Of a stretch of DNA of 64,000 nucleotides, positions 43,913 through 52,758 are shown piece after piece (position 1 is the first letter of the stretch; each line of letters begins with the position of its first letter). The stretch comes from Sphingomonadales bacterium (GTDB taxonomy: Bacteria; Pseudomonadota; Alphaproteobacteria; Sphingomonadales; Sphingomonadaceae): the NCBI GenBank assembly GCA_016704425.1, contig JADJAC010000011.1:62001-126000 (forward strand). Reading direction: 5' to 3'. The notes beneath the pieces were generated by a model. The model was not told the DNA's origin. It did not search any database and saw nothing but the letters and a program-made list of their open reading frames with translations. Made by a program: the position numbers and the translations under genes.

Positions 43913-45211
43913 CTACAGGACATATTTTGAAAGGTCGGTGTTCCGCGCAACACTCGCCAACTGGCCGTTCACATAGTCTGCATCGACCAGCACTTCGCTG
44001 CCTTGCCGGTCCTCAGCTTCAAAACTGACATCCTCAAGGAGTTTTTCCATCACTGTCGAAAGCCGCCGCGCACCGATATTCTCAACCGCTTCGTTCATTT
44101 CGGCGGCGATGCGGGCGATTGCCACAATGCCATCATCAGTGAAGCGGACCGTAACACCTTCTGTCCCGAGAAGCGCTGCATATTGGTCTGCAAGGCTTGC
44201 TCGAGTGTCCTTCAGGATGCGGACAAAATCGTCCTGCGTCAGTGCTTTCAGCTCAACACGGATCGGCAACCGCCCCTGAAGTTCGGGAAGCAAGTCGCTG
44301 GGCTTTGCAACGTGGAACGCGCCCGAAGCAATGAAGAGGATATGATCGGTCTTCATCGGGCCGTACTTGGTGGCGACAGTCGTCCCTTCGATTAGCGGCA
44401 GCAAGTCGCGCTGCACGCCTTCGCGGCTGACTGAGCCGCCGCGCACGTCGGAGACGGCAATCTTGTCGATCTCGTCCAGAAACACGATCCCGTTCGCTTC
44501 GGCATCGGCAAGGGCCACGCGCGCGACATCGTCCTGGTCGAGCCTCTTGTCGGCTTCCTCCTCGATGAGCTTTGCCCAGGCTGCAGGCACACTCATCTTG
44601 CGGCGCTTCATCTGGCTCCCGCCAAAGGCCTTGCCCATCATTTCGCCAATATTGATCACGCCAACCTGGGCACCACCGGGCACGTCGAACGGCATTGAAG
44701 GGCTGGCTTCAACCTCGATTTCGATTTCGGTCGACTGGAGATGGCCGTCCTGAAAGCGCTTGCGAAACGCCTCGCGGGTGGCCGTGCTCGAATCCTTGCC
44801 GGTCAGCGCATCGAGCAGGCGGTTCATTGCCGCTTCTTCGGCCTTGTCCCGGACCGCAGTGCGGCGGCGCTCCTTTTCGAGGCGAATGGCTTCCTCTGCC
44901 AAGTCGCGGGCAATCTGTTCGACGTCGCGGCCGACATAGCCGACTTCAGTGAATTTTGTCGCCTCAACCTTGACGAACGGCGCATCCGCCAGCTTGGCAA
45001 GGCGGCGACTGATCTCGGTCTTGCCGCATCCGGTCGGGCCGATCATGAGAATGTTCTTGGGGCTGACCTCGTCGCGCAATTCGGGCGCGAGCTGCTGCCG
45101 GCGCCAGCGATTCCTGAGGGCCACCGCCACAGCACGTTTGGCATCCGTCTGTCCGACGATATGGGCATCCAAGGCGGCAACAATGGCCTTGGGAGTAAGA
45201 TTCTGGTTCAT
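43913..45211 (-). CDS. hslU: ATP-dependent protease HslUV, ATPase subunit
   Basis: The 432-residue AAA+ unfoldase feeds substrates to HslV. Walker A GPTGCGKTEISRRL lies near residue 57, the pore motif EATKFTEVGYVGRDVE near 83, Walker B NGIVFLDEIDKIAV near 240 and the C-terminal ISFEAE-like region (DVSFEAEDRQGSEVLVD). The last residues end in SKYVL; in this family the C-terminal tail docks into HslV. It follows hslV by 10 bases. Confidence 0.97.
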   Translation of the reverse strand: MNQNLTPKAIVAALDAHIVGQTDAKRAVAVALRNRWRRQQLAPELRDEVSPKNILMIGPTGCGKTEISRRLAKLADAPFVKVEATKFTEVGYVGRDVEQIARDLAEEAIRLEKERRRTAVRDKAEEAAMNRLLDALTGKDSSTATREAFRKRFQDGHLQSTEIEIEVEASPSMPFDVPGGAQVGVINIGEMMGKAFGGSQMKRRKMSVPAAWAKLIEEEADKRLDQDDVARVALADAEANGIVFLDEIDKIAVSDVRGGSVSREGVQRDLLPLIEGTTVATKYGPMKTDHILFIASGAFHVAKPSDLLPELQGRLPIRVELKALTQDDFVRILKDTRASLADQYAALLGTEGVTVRFTDDGIVAIARIAAEMNEAVENIGARRLSTVMEKLLEDVSFEAEDRQGSEVLVDADYVNGQLASVARNTDLSKYVL

Positions 45212-45221
45212 TTCGGTCCTG

Positions 45222-45773
45222 TTACTGGGCTGAATCGAGTGTCTCGACCGTCAGCTGGTCATTGGTGTAGACGCAAATCTCGGCAGCAACCGCCATCGCC
45301 TTGCGCGCAAGTCTTTCGGCGTCCTCTTCGTACTCCTTGAGCGCGCGGGCTGCCGCGAGTGCGAAATTGCCGCCTGAGCCGATCGCGGCAATGCCATCAA
45401 CGGGCTCCAGAACATCGCCATTGCCTGTCAGGATCAGCGTCACATCCTTGTCCGCGACAATCATCATTGCTTCAAGGTTTCTGAGGTATTTGTCGGTCCG
45501 CCAATCCTTGGCGAGTTCGACGGCGGAGCGCATCAACTGTCCGTTGAACTGCTCAAGTTTTCTTTCCAACCGCTCAAACAGCGTGAAGGCGTCCGCCGTT
45601 GCACCGGCAAATCCGGCGATCACTTTGCCGTCACCCAGCGGACGCACCTTTTTTGCGTTCGGCTTCATCACGGTCTGACCCATTGATACCTGGCCATCGC
45701 CCGCGATGACGACCTTGCCGCCTTTGCGCACCGATACAATGGTGGTGCCATGCCATTTGGGAAGTTCGCTCAT
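45222..45773 (-). CDS. hslV: ATP-dependent protease HslUV, peptidase subunit
   Basis: The 183-residue N-terminal-nucleophile hydrolase begins MSELPKWHGTTIVSVRKGGK, so processing would expose the catalytic threonine of TTIVS. GQVSMGQTVMKPNAKKVR, GFAGATADAFTLFERLE and AIGSGGNFALAAARAL are typical. It heads the hslV-hslU operon. Confidence 0.96.
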   Translation of the reverse strand: MSELPKWHGTTIVSVRKGGKVVIAGDGQVSMGQTVMKPNAKKVRPLGDGKVIAGFAGATADAFTLFERLERKLEQFNGQLMRSAVELAKDWRTDKYLRNLEAMMIVADKDVTLILTGNGDVLEPVDGIAAIGSGGNFALAAARALKEYEEDAERLARKAMAVAAEICVYTNDQLTVETLDSAQ

Positions 45774-45839
45774 GACTGCGCATATGGGGCGCGCATCGTC
45801 GCGGTTTCAAGGGCCGGACGTTTCGGCTAGAACAGGCAC

Positions 45840-46217
45840 ATGGTTTCACCGCTTGCTATTCAGCGCCTGATCGCGCTCCCGTTTCTTGTCCTGGGAAGCT
45901 GGTGCCTTTTCATGCCGCGTTCGGTCCTCGAACTGGTCCTCAACCCCGATTATCGGGAGCTGACAACCACCACCGCGCTGCTCATGGGCTGTTTCGGGTC
46001 GCAGGCCATCCTGTCTGGCTTGTTCGCCTGGTTCAGCCGCTTCACCTCTACAACCTTCCTGGCATACGGAATCGCGCTGTTGCCGTTCTTCTGGTTCAAC
46101 TATTGGTACGTCTACGTGGAACCGGTCTTCAACCAATGGATGGCGCTCGATTTTGTATCCAACGCAGCGATGTTGGGCCTCAGCGTGTGGGGCTGGCGGA
46201 TCAGCCGGGCTGGCTGA
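45840..46217 (+). CDS. Small four-helix membrane protein of unknown function
   Basis: The 125-residue protein has four hydrophobic segments (about 10-30, 43-62, 70-90 and 105-121), with aromatic residues WFNYWYVYVEPVF between helices 3 and 4. It resembles DoxX/DUF-type small integral membrane proteins in layout only, and no catalytic motif is visible. It is divergent from hslV, 66 bases apart, and its end abuts the tRNA gene on the other strand. Confidence 0.6.
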   Translation: MVSPLAIQRLIALPFLVLGSWCLFMPRSVLELVLNPDYRELTTTTALLMGCFGSQAILSGLFAWFSRFTSTTFLAYGIALLPFFWFNYWYVYVEPVFNQWMALDFVSNAAMLGLSVWGWRISRAG

Positions 46218-46219
46218 AT

Positions 46220-46296
46220 TGGTCGGGACGACAGGATTCGAACCTGCGACCCCCACACCCCCAGTGTGATGCGCTACCAGGCTGCGCTACGTCCCG
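46220..46296 (-). tRNA. tRNA-Pro (anticodon GGG)
   Basis: The 77-base sequence folds as a cloverleaf. The acceptor stem is CGGGACG/CGTCCCG, the D arm GCGCAGCCTGGTAGCGC, the anticodon loop CTGGGGG (anticodon GGG) and the T arm contains GGTTCGAATCC. The discriminator is A and the CCA end is encoded. It reads proline codons CCC and CCU. Confidence 0.95.
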
Positions 46297-46419
46297 ACCG
46301 CCGAATCCCCGTCAAAGTGGTCTCTTGACGGGCAACCGGAAGCGGGCCCTTACGCGCGTCTTTCTCCAAGGGCAAGACGGGCTTGTCTTTGAGGCCAATC
46401 TGGTGTGCAGCATGATCCT

Positions 46420-47508
46420 ATGGCTCTGACCCGCCTTGCATTGACCGATTTCCGGAACCATCAGGCAGCAATCCTGATGCCAGCAGCCAATTTCATCGTT
46501 CTCACCGGCGAAAACGGAGCGGGCAAGACCAATATTCTTGAAGCGGTTTCCCTCCTGGTGCCCGGACGCGGGTTGAGGGGGGCGGCACTTTCCGAGATGG
46601 GACGCAGTGACGGGCCGGGAGGATTCGCGGTTGCGGGACGACTTGGCGATGTTGATCTTGGCGTCGGCACGCTCGCGCTCGCGCCGGATCGCCGAATCGT
46701 CCGGATCAACGGGGCACCGACTTCGGCCGGAGCATTGTCGGAATGGCTGTCTATCGTGTGGCTGACGCCAGCGATGGACCGGCTTTTCACGGAAGGGGCG
46801 AGCGAGCGGCGACGGTTCCTTGACAGGCTGGTACTCGCTCTGGAACCTGCGCATGCGCGGCACACGACCCGCTATGATGCCGCCATGCGCCAGCGCAACC
46901 GCCTGCTCGGCAGTGAGGTGCCTGCAGATCCGGACTGGGTGGCGGCACTCGAAACGCAGATGGCCGAGCATGGCGCGGCGATTGCACGCTCTCGGTCTGC
47001 ACTTGTGTCCATGCTGAACGAGAGAATCGCTGCATCGGTCGATGGACCGTTTGCCCGCGCGGCCTTGGCGCTGGAAGGCTGGCGGGACGAAGGGGGCCTT
47101 GCTGTCGAGCTTGCGCAGGGCCGATCGCGCGATGCTGCAGCAGGGCGGACGCTTGCTGGACCACATCGTAGCGACCTTGCGGTCGATCATCTTGGCAAAG
47201 GGCAACCGGCCGCCCGATGCTCGACCGGAGAACAAAAGGCACTGCTCCTTGGCCTTGTTCTGGCCCATGCTGATCTTGTTGCCGAACAGGCCGGGCGGCG
47301 ACCAATCCTGCTCCTCGACGAAATCGCAGCACACCTCGATCCCGTGCGGCGGGATGCGCTCTTTGAAAGGCTTGCAGGCGGGGGCGGGCAGGTCTGGATG
47401 ACAGGGACGGAGACGGGGCTTTTTGGAGGATTGGCGCAAGCCGCCAGCTGGTTCCATGTCGATGACGGCACAGTCGTGGCTAGCGCGGCATCCCGTCCTT
47501 CAGCCTGA
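46420..47508 (+). CDS. recF: DNA replication and repair protein RecF
   Basis: RecF is an SMC-like ATPase that helps load RecA at gaps. The 362-residue protein has FRNHQAA and Walker A TGENGAGKTNILEAVS at the N-terminus, and the C-terminal signature TGEQKALLLGLVLA (signature motif) and LLLDEIAAHLDPVRR (Walker B). I chose the start MALTRLALTDF, since five preceding codons are not family-like. Its last 29 bases overlap the convergent AraC-type gene. Confidence 0.95.
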   Translation: MALTRLALTDFRNHQAAILMPAANFIVLTGENGAGKTNILEAVSLLVPGRGLRGAALSEMGRSDGPGGFAVAGRLGDVDLGVGTLALAPDRRIVRINGAPTSAGALSEWLSIVWLTPAMDRLFTEGASERRRFLDRLVLALEPAHARHTTRYDAAMRQRNRLLGSEVPADPDWVAALETQMAEHGAAIARSRSALVSMLNERIAASVDGPFARAALALEGWRDEGGLAVELAQGRSRDAAAGRTLAGPHRSDLAVDHLGKGQPAARCSTGEQKALLLGLVLAHADLVAEQAGRRPILLLDEIAAHLDPVRRDALFERLAGGGGQVWMTGTETGLFGGLAQAASWFHVDDGTVVASAASRPSA

Positions 47509-48370
47509 AATCCGCCGCGGGACGAGCAAACGCCTGATTCCTGAGATCAAGTCCCGCGGTAAAAAGCGGAGTTTGCGTGCGCTCGAAGGCGCGTGGCGTC
47601 ATTCCCGCAAAGCGCTTGAATTCGCGGGTGAGGTGCGATTGATCGAAGTAGCGCAGCGCAGCCAATTCTTCTTCGCTGGGTGACGAGAAACCGCGCATCG
47701 CCGTTGCCATGTCGAGGAAGCGGCTGCGGCGCAGGACGGCCTTGGGACTCAGGCCGAATGTTGCAAGGCACCGGCGCTCAAGCTGGCGGACAGAAAGGCC
47801 GATCTTTGCCGCAGCGTCGTCGATGCGGATTGTACTGTCCGAACGCGCAATTGCGGCAAAGTCGTTCATCTGCGTGTCTGGTGCGCGCAGCCCGATCCAG
47901 GCCAGTTGGGCGGATATGGCGCGCTCCATCGCGGTGACAAGGCAGGTATCGTCGGTTTCATCCTTTGTCTCAGTCCAAAGCCGCTCGGCAATATTGCCCC
48001 AGGCCGCGGAAAGCGGAATCATCTGGTCTGCATAATCGCGTGCCGACCGGTCGAAGAGGGAACGCCAGCCGCCAGGATGGATGGCAAAGCCAATCACCGT
48101 GAACGGACCTTTCACGCGCACGGGAAGCGGAAATTCATTCGGGCCGAAGAAGACGACCGGACCGGCACCGGCCCAATAGCCGGGCGCGATTTCCGCTTGC
48201 CAGTTGCCGCGGATCAGGATGCGCACAAAAGCGGTTTCCGACAGGAGTCGATCCGTCAACATGAGGTCCTGCGGTAGCTCCGCCTCAAACACATAGTGTC
48301 GGGCTATGTAGGGCTCCAGTTCCGGAGAAGGCGGATAATTGCGCGACAAAAGCATGGCAGGATGGCTCAA
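47480..48370 (-). CDS. AraC family transcriptional regulator
   Basis: The 296-residue protein has an N-terminal sensing domain (about 15-170) and two C-terminal helix-turn-helix motifs: TIRIDDAAAKIGLSVRQLERR and ELAALRYFDQSHLTREFKRFAGMTPRAF. Its effector and targets are unknown. The gene 3' end overlaps recF by 29 bases on the opposite strand, which suggests late placement next to recF. Confidence 0.88.
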   Translation of the reverse strand: MSHPAMLLSRNYPPSPELEPYIARHYVFEAELPQDLMLTDRLLSETAFVRILIRGNWQAEIAPGYWAGAGPVVFFGPNEFPLPVRVKGPFTVIGFAIHPGGWRSLFDRSARDYADQMIPLSAAWGNIAERLWTETKDETDDTCLVTAMERAISAQLAWIGLRAPDTQMNDFAAIARSDSTIRIDDAAAKIGLSVRQLERRCLATFGLSPKAVLRRSRFLDMATAMRGFSSPSEEELAALRYFDQSHLTREFKRFAGMTPRAFERTQTPLFTAGLDLRNQAFARPAADFRLKDGMPR

Positions 48371-48455
48371 CGCTCCATATTAAGGGCTTGCTGTGCCTTT
48401 CCGATCATAATTGGCGCATAAGTGCACGTCATTTCTTGTCTCGGGCCAAGAAAAA

Positions 48456-48920
48456 TCATTCAGGCTCAGTTGCCTTGGCGTTGCGCATTTCGTCCAGCGC
48501 CTTCCGTAATCGCGTGAGCGGGGGCAGGATCGCTTCCAGTTCGCTATCCGTGATCAAGCCGTCCAGCATCGGAAAGAGAACGGAAGCCGCAGCGATACAC
48601 GCCTCGCGCATCGCGTGGCCCTTTTCCGTCAGCGAGACGCGCTTTCCGCGCCCGTCCTGCGGATCAGGCCTGATTGCAATCAGGCCGGCGCGTTCCATCC
48701 GGGTCAGGGTGCTTGTCATCGTAGGGCGCGTGACCTGAAATGCGAACGCCAGTTGGGCCGGTGAGCGCTCCTGGTGGCCGAGCCGCACAAAATGATTGAG
48801 CACCGTGAACTGCGCTTGGGTCATGCCCTTGGGCAAGACGCGTTCGAACATCGTGGTCGAGAGCTGGTTGATGATCCCGATTTCATTGAAAAGCTCAAAA
48901 GCCGGAATTGTCGTGTTCAT
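48456..48920 (-). CDS. MarR family transcriptional regulator
   Basis: The 154-residue winged-helix regulator shows FTVLNHFVRLGHQERSPAQLAFAF, VTRPTMTSTLTRMERAGLIA (recognition helix) and the wing RPDPQDGRGKRVSLTEKG. It is the second gene of a two-gene operon, its start overlapping the upstream stop in ATGA. Two palindromic sites on the operon promoter are probable autoregulatory operators. The ligand is unknown; MarR proteins often respond to phenolic or oxidant signals. Confidence 0.9.
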   Translation of the reverse strand: MNTTIPAFELFNEIGIINQLSTTMFERVLPKGMTQAQFTVLNHFVRLGHQERSPAQLAFAFQVTRPTMTSTLTRMERAGLIAIRPDPQDGRGKRVSLTEKGHAMREACIAAASVLFPMLDGLITDSELEAILPPLTRLRKALDEMRNAKATEPE

Positions 48921-50047
48921 GCGACAATATGGGATTGGAGCGGCAGGCGTGGAGCCGGGGTGACGGACGGAGCATGGCCGATGCGGGCAAGCATCTGGAT
49001 CCGATGATCGAGCGATGCGCCAAGCAATGTGTGAACTTCGGCAAGATGATTGGCCATTTCGGGATATTCCTGGAGTGACTGGCTCATCGGGTGGATGGCC
49101 AGGCCCAGCGCCGCCGCGCGCAATGTAGCGCGAACATAGCGGCGGCCGGCTTCAAGCTGTTCGGCGCGGGTATTGCCCGGCGTCGATATCCAAAACGCTG
49201 CGGGCACGGAATCATAGATTTTCCGCTGGCCATCGAGACCGATCTTGAATGCGGCACTGGTCGGGTCGGCCAAAGTCTCTCGAGAAGTCAGGCCAAGCGA
49301 TCGCGTGGCCTCGATCATCGGACCGGTAAGGGCCAGTCCGTCGCCTGCGGCGTCAACCTCGTCCCGACCTATGCGGAGCAGTCTTACGGTTTCCATCATC
49401 GTCCGACGCGTATTCATTTCATCGGAGATTGCGGCGACGGTGATGGCACGAAGTCGACCAAGGAGCGCTGGATCGCTGGTCGTATTCACATCACCTGCCT
49501 GCAATGCGGCCAACTGTCGGGCTGTGGGTGCGGACTGCGAATAGATTTCCCGGTTCGTCCTGCGTGCCAATATCGCTTTGTAGAGTGGGTCCCGGCGAAC
49601 CGTCTTGTCTGCAACGAACGTCAGGCGTGCGACGGGACGCGTATCCAGCCGCGGTTGCGGTTCGCCCTCCGGAAACAGCGTCATGTCCATCCGGATTTCG
49701 CGTTCGGCAGCGGCAATCCGCGCCAGCTCGAGAAAAGTCCCGAAGCCGATCACGATTTGCCGGTCAAACGGATCGGTCTCGGGCAAGCGCTTGTCCAGGT
49801 CACAGGAGATGATGGCCGAATCATTGCCTTCAAGCTGGATCAGCCATGGTTGTCGATTATGCGGGTTGGGCGCAAGAATGGCATGTCGGAACGCATCCAT
49901 CCTTGCATCTGCAGGCGGATCGGGATCGAGCTGCCAAGGCTCGATTGCCTTTTTCGGCATACGCGTCACGTGCCAGAATCCCGCTGCCGAAACGAGCGCG
50001 AGTGAGCCACCCGCTCCAAGGATGAAATTTCGCCTGTTTGTCACCAT
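48917..50047 (-). CDS. Nitroreductase-like flavoprotein of the Acg family with Tat-type signal
   Basis: The 376-residue protein begins MVTNRRNFILGAGGSLALVS, a twin-arginine export signal. It has two nitroreductase-like halves: AILAPNPHNRQPWLIQL (FMN-contact type) near residue 57 and VFRATLR-like RYVRATLRAAALGLAIHPMSQ near 315. Acg-like proteins bind FMN but often lack electron-transfer activity. It is coupled to the MarR gene, which implies it responds to the MarR ligand. Confidence 0.78.
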   Translation of the reverse strand: MVTNRRNFILGAGGSLALVSAAGFWHVTRMPKKAIEPWQLDPDPPADARMDAFRHAILAPNPHNRQPWLIQLEGNDSAIISCDLDKRLPETDPFDRQIVIGFGTFLELARIAAAEREIRMDMTLFPEGEPQPRLDTRPVARLTFVADKTVRRDPLYKAILARRTNREIYSQSAPTARQLAALQAGDVNTTSDPALLGRLRAITVAAISDEMNTRRTMMETVRLLRIGRDEVDAAGDGLALTGPMIEATRSLGLTSRETLADPTSAAFKIGLDGQRKIYDSVPAAFWISTPGNTRAEQLEAGRRYVRATLRAAALGLAIHPMSQSLQEYPEMANHLAEVHTLLGASLDHRIQMLARIGHAPSVTPAPRLPLQSHIVA

Positions 50048-50059
50048 TTTGAATTCCGA

Positions 50060-50091
50060 TTAGATATCGAACTATAAGGTTAGATATCTAA
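50060..50091. promoter_or_regulatory. Two copies of a TTAGATATC(T/G)AA operator, probable MarR binding sites
   Basis: TTAGATATCTAA (50080-50091) is a perfect 12-base palindrome. TTAGATATCGAA (50060-50071) differs at one base. The copies are 20 bases apart start to start, about two helical turns, so two dimers could sit on one face. One covers the predicted -10 and the other lies just past the predicted transcription start of the nitroreductase-marR operon. Confidence 0.8.
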
Positions 50092-50109
50092 TCATATTCT
50101 CCGTGTCAA
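50081..50109 (-). promoter_or_regulatory. Predicted sigma-70-type promoter of the nitroreductase-marR operon
   Basis: On the minus strand, TTGACA (50104-50109) is separated by exactly 17 bases from TATCTA (50081-50086). The -10 is inside the perfect operator palindrome, a repressor-over-promoter arrangement. Confidence 0.65.
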
Positions 50110-50168
50110 ATTGTTCTATGAGTCGCATTTCCCTTGGGTTTTCGGCCATGCTTCCCTATAGGCTGGGC

Positions 50169-52673
50169 ATGACAGACGAACCCCAGAATACCCCCAATAC
50201 TTCCGCATATGGTGCCGATTCGATCAAGGTCCTCAAAGGGCTTGATGCGGTTCGCAAACGGCCCGGCATGTATATCGGCGATACCGATGACGGTTCCGGC
50301 CTGCACCATATGGTTTTCGAAGTTTCCGACAACGCGATCGATGAAGCACTGGCAGGCCATTGCGACCGGATTACGATCACGCTCAATCCAGACGGCTCGG
50401 TTTCGGTGGAAGATAATGGCCGGGGCATTCCGACCGGTATCCATGCCGAAGAGGGTGTTTCTGCGGCCGAAGTGATCATGACCCAACTCCACGCGGGCGG
50501 GAAATTCGAAAACACGTCGGATGACAATGCCTACAAGGTTTCCGGCGGCCTTCACGGTGTAGGTGTCTCGGTGGTCAATGCGCTTTCGTTGCGACTCGAC
50601 CTGACAATCTGGCGCGACAATGAAGAACATTATATGCAGTTCGCGCATGGCGATGCCGTTGCTCCGCTGAAGGTCGTCGGACCCGCAGGCGGCAAGAAGG
50701 GGACGCGTGTCACGTTCCTGCCGTCGCCGGAGACCTTCAAGATAACCGAATTCGATTTTGAGAAGCTCGAGCATCGCTATCGCGAACTGGCCTTCCTCAA
50801 TTCAGGCGTCCGCATCTTTCTCATCGATGCGCGGCATGCCGAGCATGTTCAGCATGAGCTATATTATGAAGGCGGGATTGCGGCCTTCGTCAGATATCTT
50901 GATCGCGCCAAGACCCCGCTCTTCCCCGACCCGATTGCGGTTTCCGGGCAGCGCGACGGGATCGGCATCGATGTCGCGCTTGAATGGAATGACAGCTATT
51001 ACGAAAACGTGTTGCCGTTCACGAACAATATCCCTCAACGGGATGGCGGTACGCACATGGCAGCATTTCGGGCAGCTTTGACGCGCACGCTCAACAACTA
51101 TGCCGACAAGTCGGGGCTACTGAAAAAGGAAAAGGTCTCGCTGACGGGCGATGACATGCGCGAAGGCCTGACGGCCATCGTTTCGGTCAAGCTGCCCGAT
51201 CCCAAATTCTCCTCGCAGACGAAGGACAAGCTGGTTTCCTCGGAAGTCCGCCAGCCGCTCGAAAGCCTTATGGCCGACAAGATGGCCGAATGGCTTGAAG
51301 AAAATCCAGCACATGCTCGCAGTATCATCCAGAAGGTGATTGATGCGGCGGCTGCGCGCGAAGCGGCCAAGAAGGCTCGCGAACTGACCCGGCGTAAAGG
51401 CGTCATGGATATCGCGTCTCTGCCGGGCAAGCTCGCCGATTGCCAGGAACGCGATCCTGCCAAGTCCGAGCTATTCCTTGTCGAAGGGGATTCGGCTGGA
51501 GGTTCCGCGAAACAGGGGCGCAATCGCCACAATCAGGCCATTCTTCCACTCAAGGGCAAGATATTGAACGTCGAGCGCGCACGGTTCGACAAGATGCTGT
51601 CCTCGAAGGAGATCGGCACGCTTATCCAAGCGATGGGCACGGGCATTGGCCGTGACGATTTCAATATCGAGAAACTGCGTTATCACAAGATCGTCATCAT
51701 GACGGACGCTGACGTTGATGGCGCACACATCCGCACCCTGCTTTTGACCTTCTTCTACCGTCAGATGCCAGACATCATCGCCGCCGGGCATCTCTTCATT
51801 GCGCAGCCGCCGCTTTACAAGGTTTCGCGGGGACGCAGCGAATTGTATCTCAAGGACGAAAACGCGCTTGATTCCTATCTCATTGACTCCGGCGTCGGGG
51901 CCTCCAGACTTGAAACCGTCGGCGGCGCGCGCAGTGGCAACGATCTTGCAGAGCTGGTCAATCACGCGCGGCGGATGCGCAGCCTGATGCGCTATGTTCC
52001 CAAGCGTTACGATCCAGCCATCATTGAAGGGTTGGCGCTGGTTGGAGCTCTCGATCCGCTTCTTACGACCGAGCAGCGCGCCAGCTCCGCGGCATTTGCG
52101 GCAACCTGGCTTACAAATGCCGATCCCGAAGCGCATTGGAAGGGCAGCATGAGCGCGGAAGGCGGTTATCACCTCCAGCGCCTCTGGCGGGGCGTGACGG
52201 ATCACCACATCATTGAGGCAAGCTTCATCGCCAGCCAGGAAGCGCGCCGCCTTCATACGTTGATTGCAGAAGTTGCCGAAAGTTATGCGACCGGGTCGCG
52301 GCTCATTCCGATGGGCAAGGCGTCAACGGCGGTTGAGGAGCCAGCGGAGACGCATGCTGGCGAGGACGCAGAGCCAGCCAGCAGTTCGACGCAACGCGTT
52401 TCGATCACGCGGCCATCTGAATTGCTTGACGCTGTGCTGGCGACGGGCAGAAAGGGCCTCTCCGTCAGCCGCTACAAGGGGCTCGGCGAAATGAACGCCG
52501 AACAGCTTTGGGAGACGACGCTTGACCCGGAGAATCGCAGCCTGTTGCGGGTCGAAGTTGCGCAGGCCGACTTGGCGGACGAGATTTTCACTCAACTTAT
52601 GGGCGATGTCGTCGAACCGCGCCGGGAGTTCATTCAGGAGAATGCGCTGAACGTCGCAAATCTGGATGTATAG
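50169..52673 (+). CDS. gyrB: DNA gyrase subunit B
   Basis: The 834-residue protein has the GHKL ATPase (VRKRPGMYIGDTDDGSGLHH, DNGRGIPTG, GLHGVGVSVVNAL), the transducer domain and the Toprim domain with EGDSAGGSAKQGRNR and DADVDGAHIRTLLLTFFYRQ. The C-terminal Gyr motif SRYKGLGEMNAEQLWETT follows. An acidic, alanine-rich insertion (about 725-750) precedes the last domain. The start MTDEPQNTP was chosen over an upstream ATG because the extra 22 residues do not match GyrB. Confidence 0.97.
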   Translation: MTDEPQNTPNTSAYGADSIKVLKGLDAVRKRPGMYIGDTDDGSGLHHMVFEVSDNAIDEALAGHCDRITITLNPDGSVSVEDNGRGIPTGIHAEEGVSAAEVIMTQLHAGGKFENTSDDNAYKVSGGLHGVGVSVVNALSLRLDLTIWRDNEEHYMQFAHGDAVAPLKVVGPAGGKKGTRVTFLPSPETFKITEFDFEKLEHRYRELAFLNSGVRIFLIDARHAEHVQHELYYEGGIAAFVRYLDRAKTPLFPDPIAVSGQRDGIGIDVALEWNDSYYENVLPFTNNIPQRDGGTHMAAFRAALTRTLNNYADKSGLLKKEKVSLTGDDMREGLTAIVSVKLPDPKFSSQTKDKLVSSEVRQPLESLMADKMAEWLEENPAHARSIIQKVIDAAAAREAAKKARELTRRKGVMDIASLPGKLADCQERDPAKSELFLVEGDSAGGSAKQGRNRHNQAILPLKGKILNVERARFDKMLSSKEIGTLIQAMGTGIGRDDFNIEKLRYHKIVIMTDADVDGAHIRTLLLTFFYRQMPDIIAAGHLFIAQPPLYKVSRGRSELYLKDENALDSYLIDSGVGASRLETVGGARSGNDLAELVNHARRMRSLMRYVPKRYDPAIIEGLALVGALDPLLTTEQRASSAAFAATWLTNADPEAHWKGSMSAEGGYHLQRLWRGVTDHHIIEASFIASQEARRLHTLIAEVAESYATGSRLIPMGKASTAVEEPAETHAGEDAEPASSSTQRVSITRPSELLDAVLATGRKGLSVSRYKGLGEMNAEQLWETTLDPENRSLLRVEVAQADLADEIFTQLMGDVVEPRREFIQENALNVANLDV

Positions 52674-52758
52674 TCGACCGGCTGCCCTTCTACCCCTTCC
52701 CCAAGCGTCGATCGCCCTTTAAGGCGGCGGCGCATCGGGAAGGAATGGGGACGCGCGC

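Noticed and set aside
46220..46296. tRNA-Pro as attachment site of a genomic island
   Set aside because: No integrase, partial tRNA repeat or mobility gene was seen on either side.
46420..52673. Chromosome origin near recF and gyrB
   Set aside because: No dnaA, dnaN or cluster of DnaA-type boxes was seen; recF and gyrB alone do not mark the origin in alphaproteobacteria.
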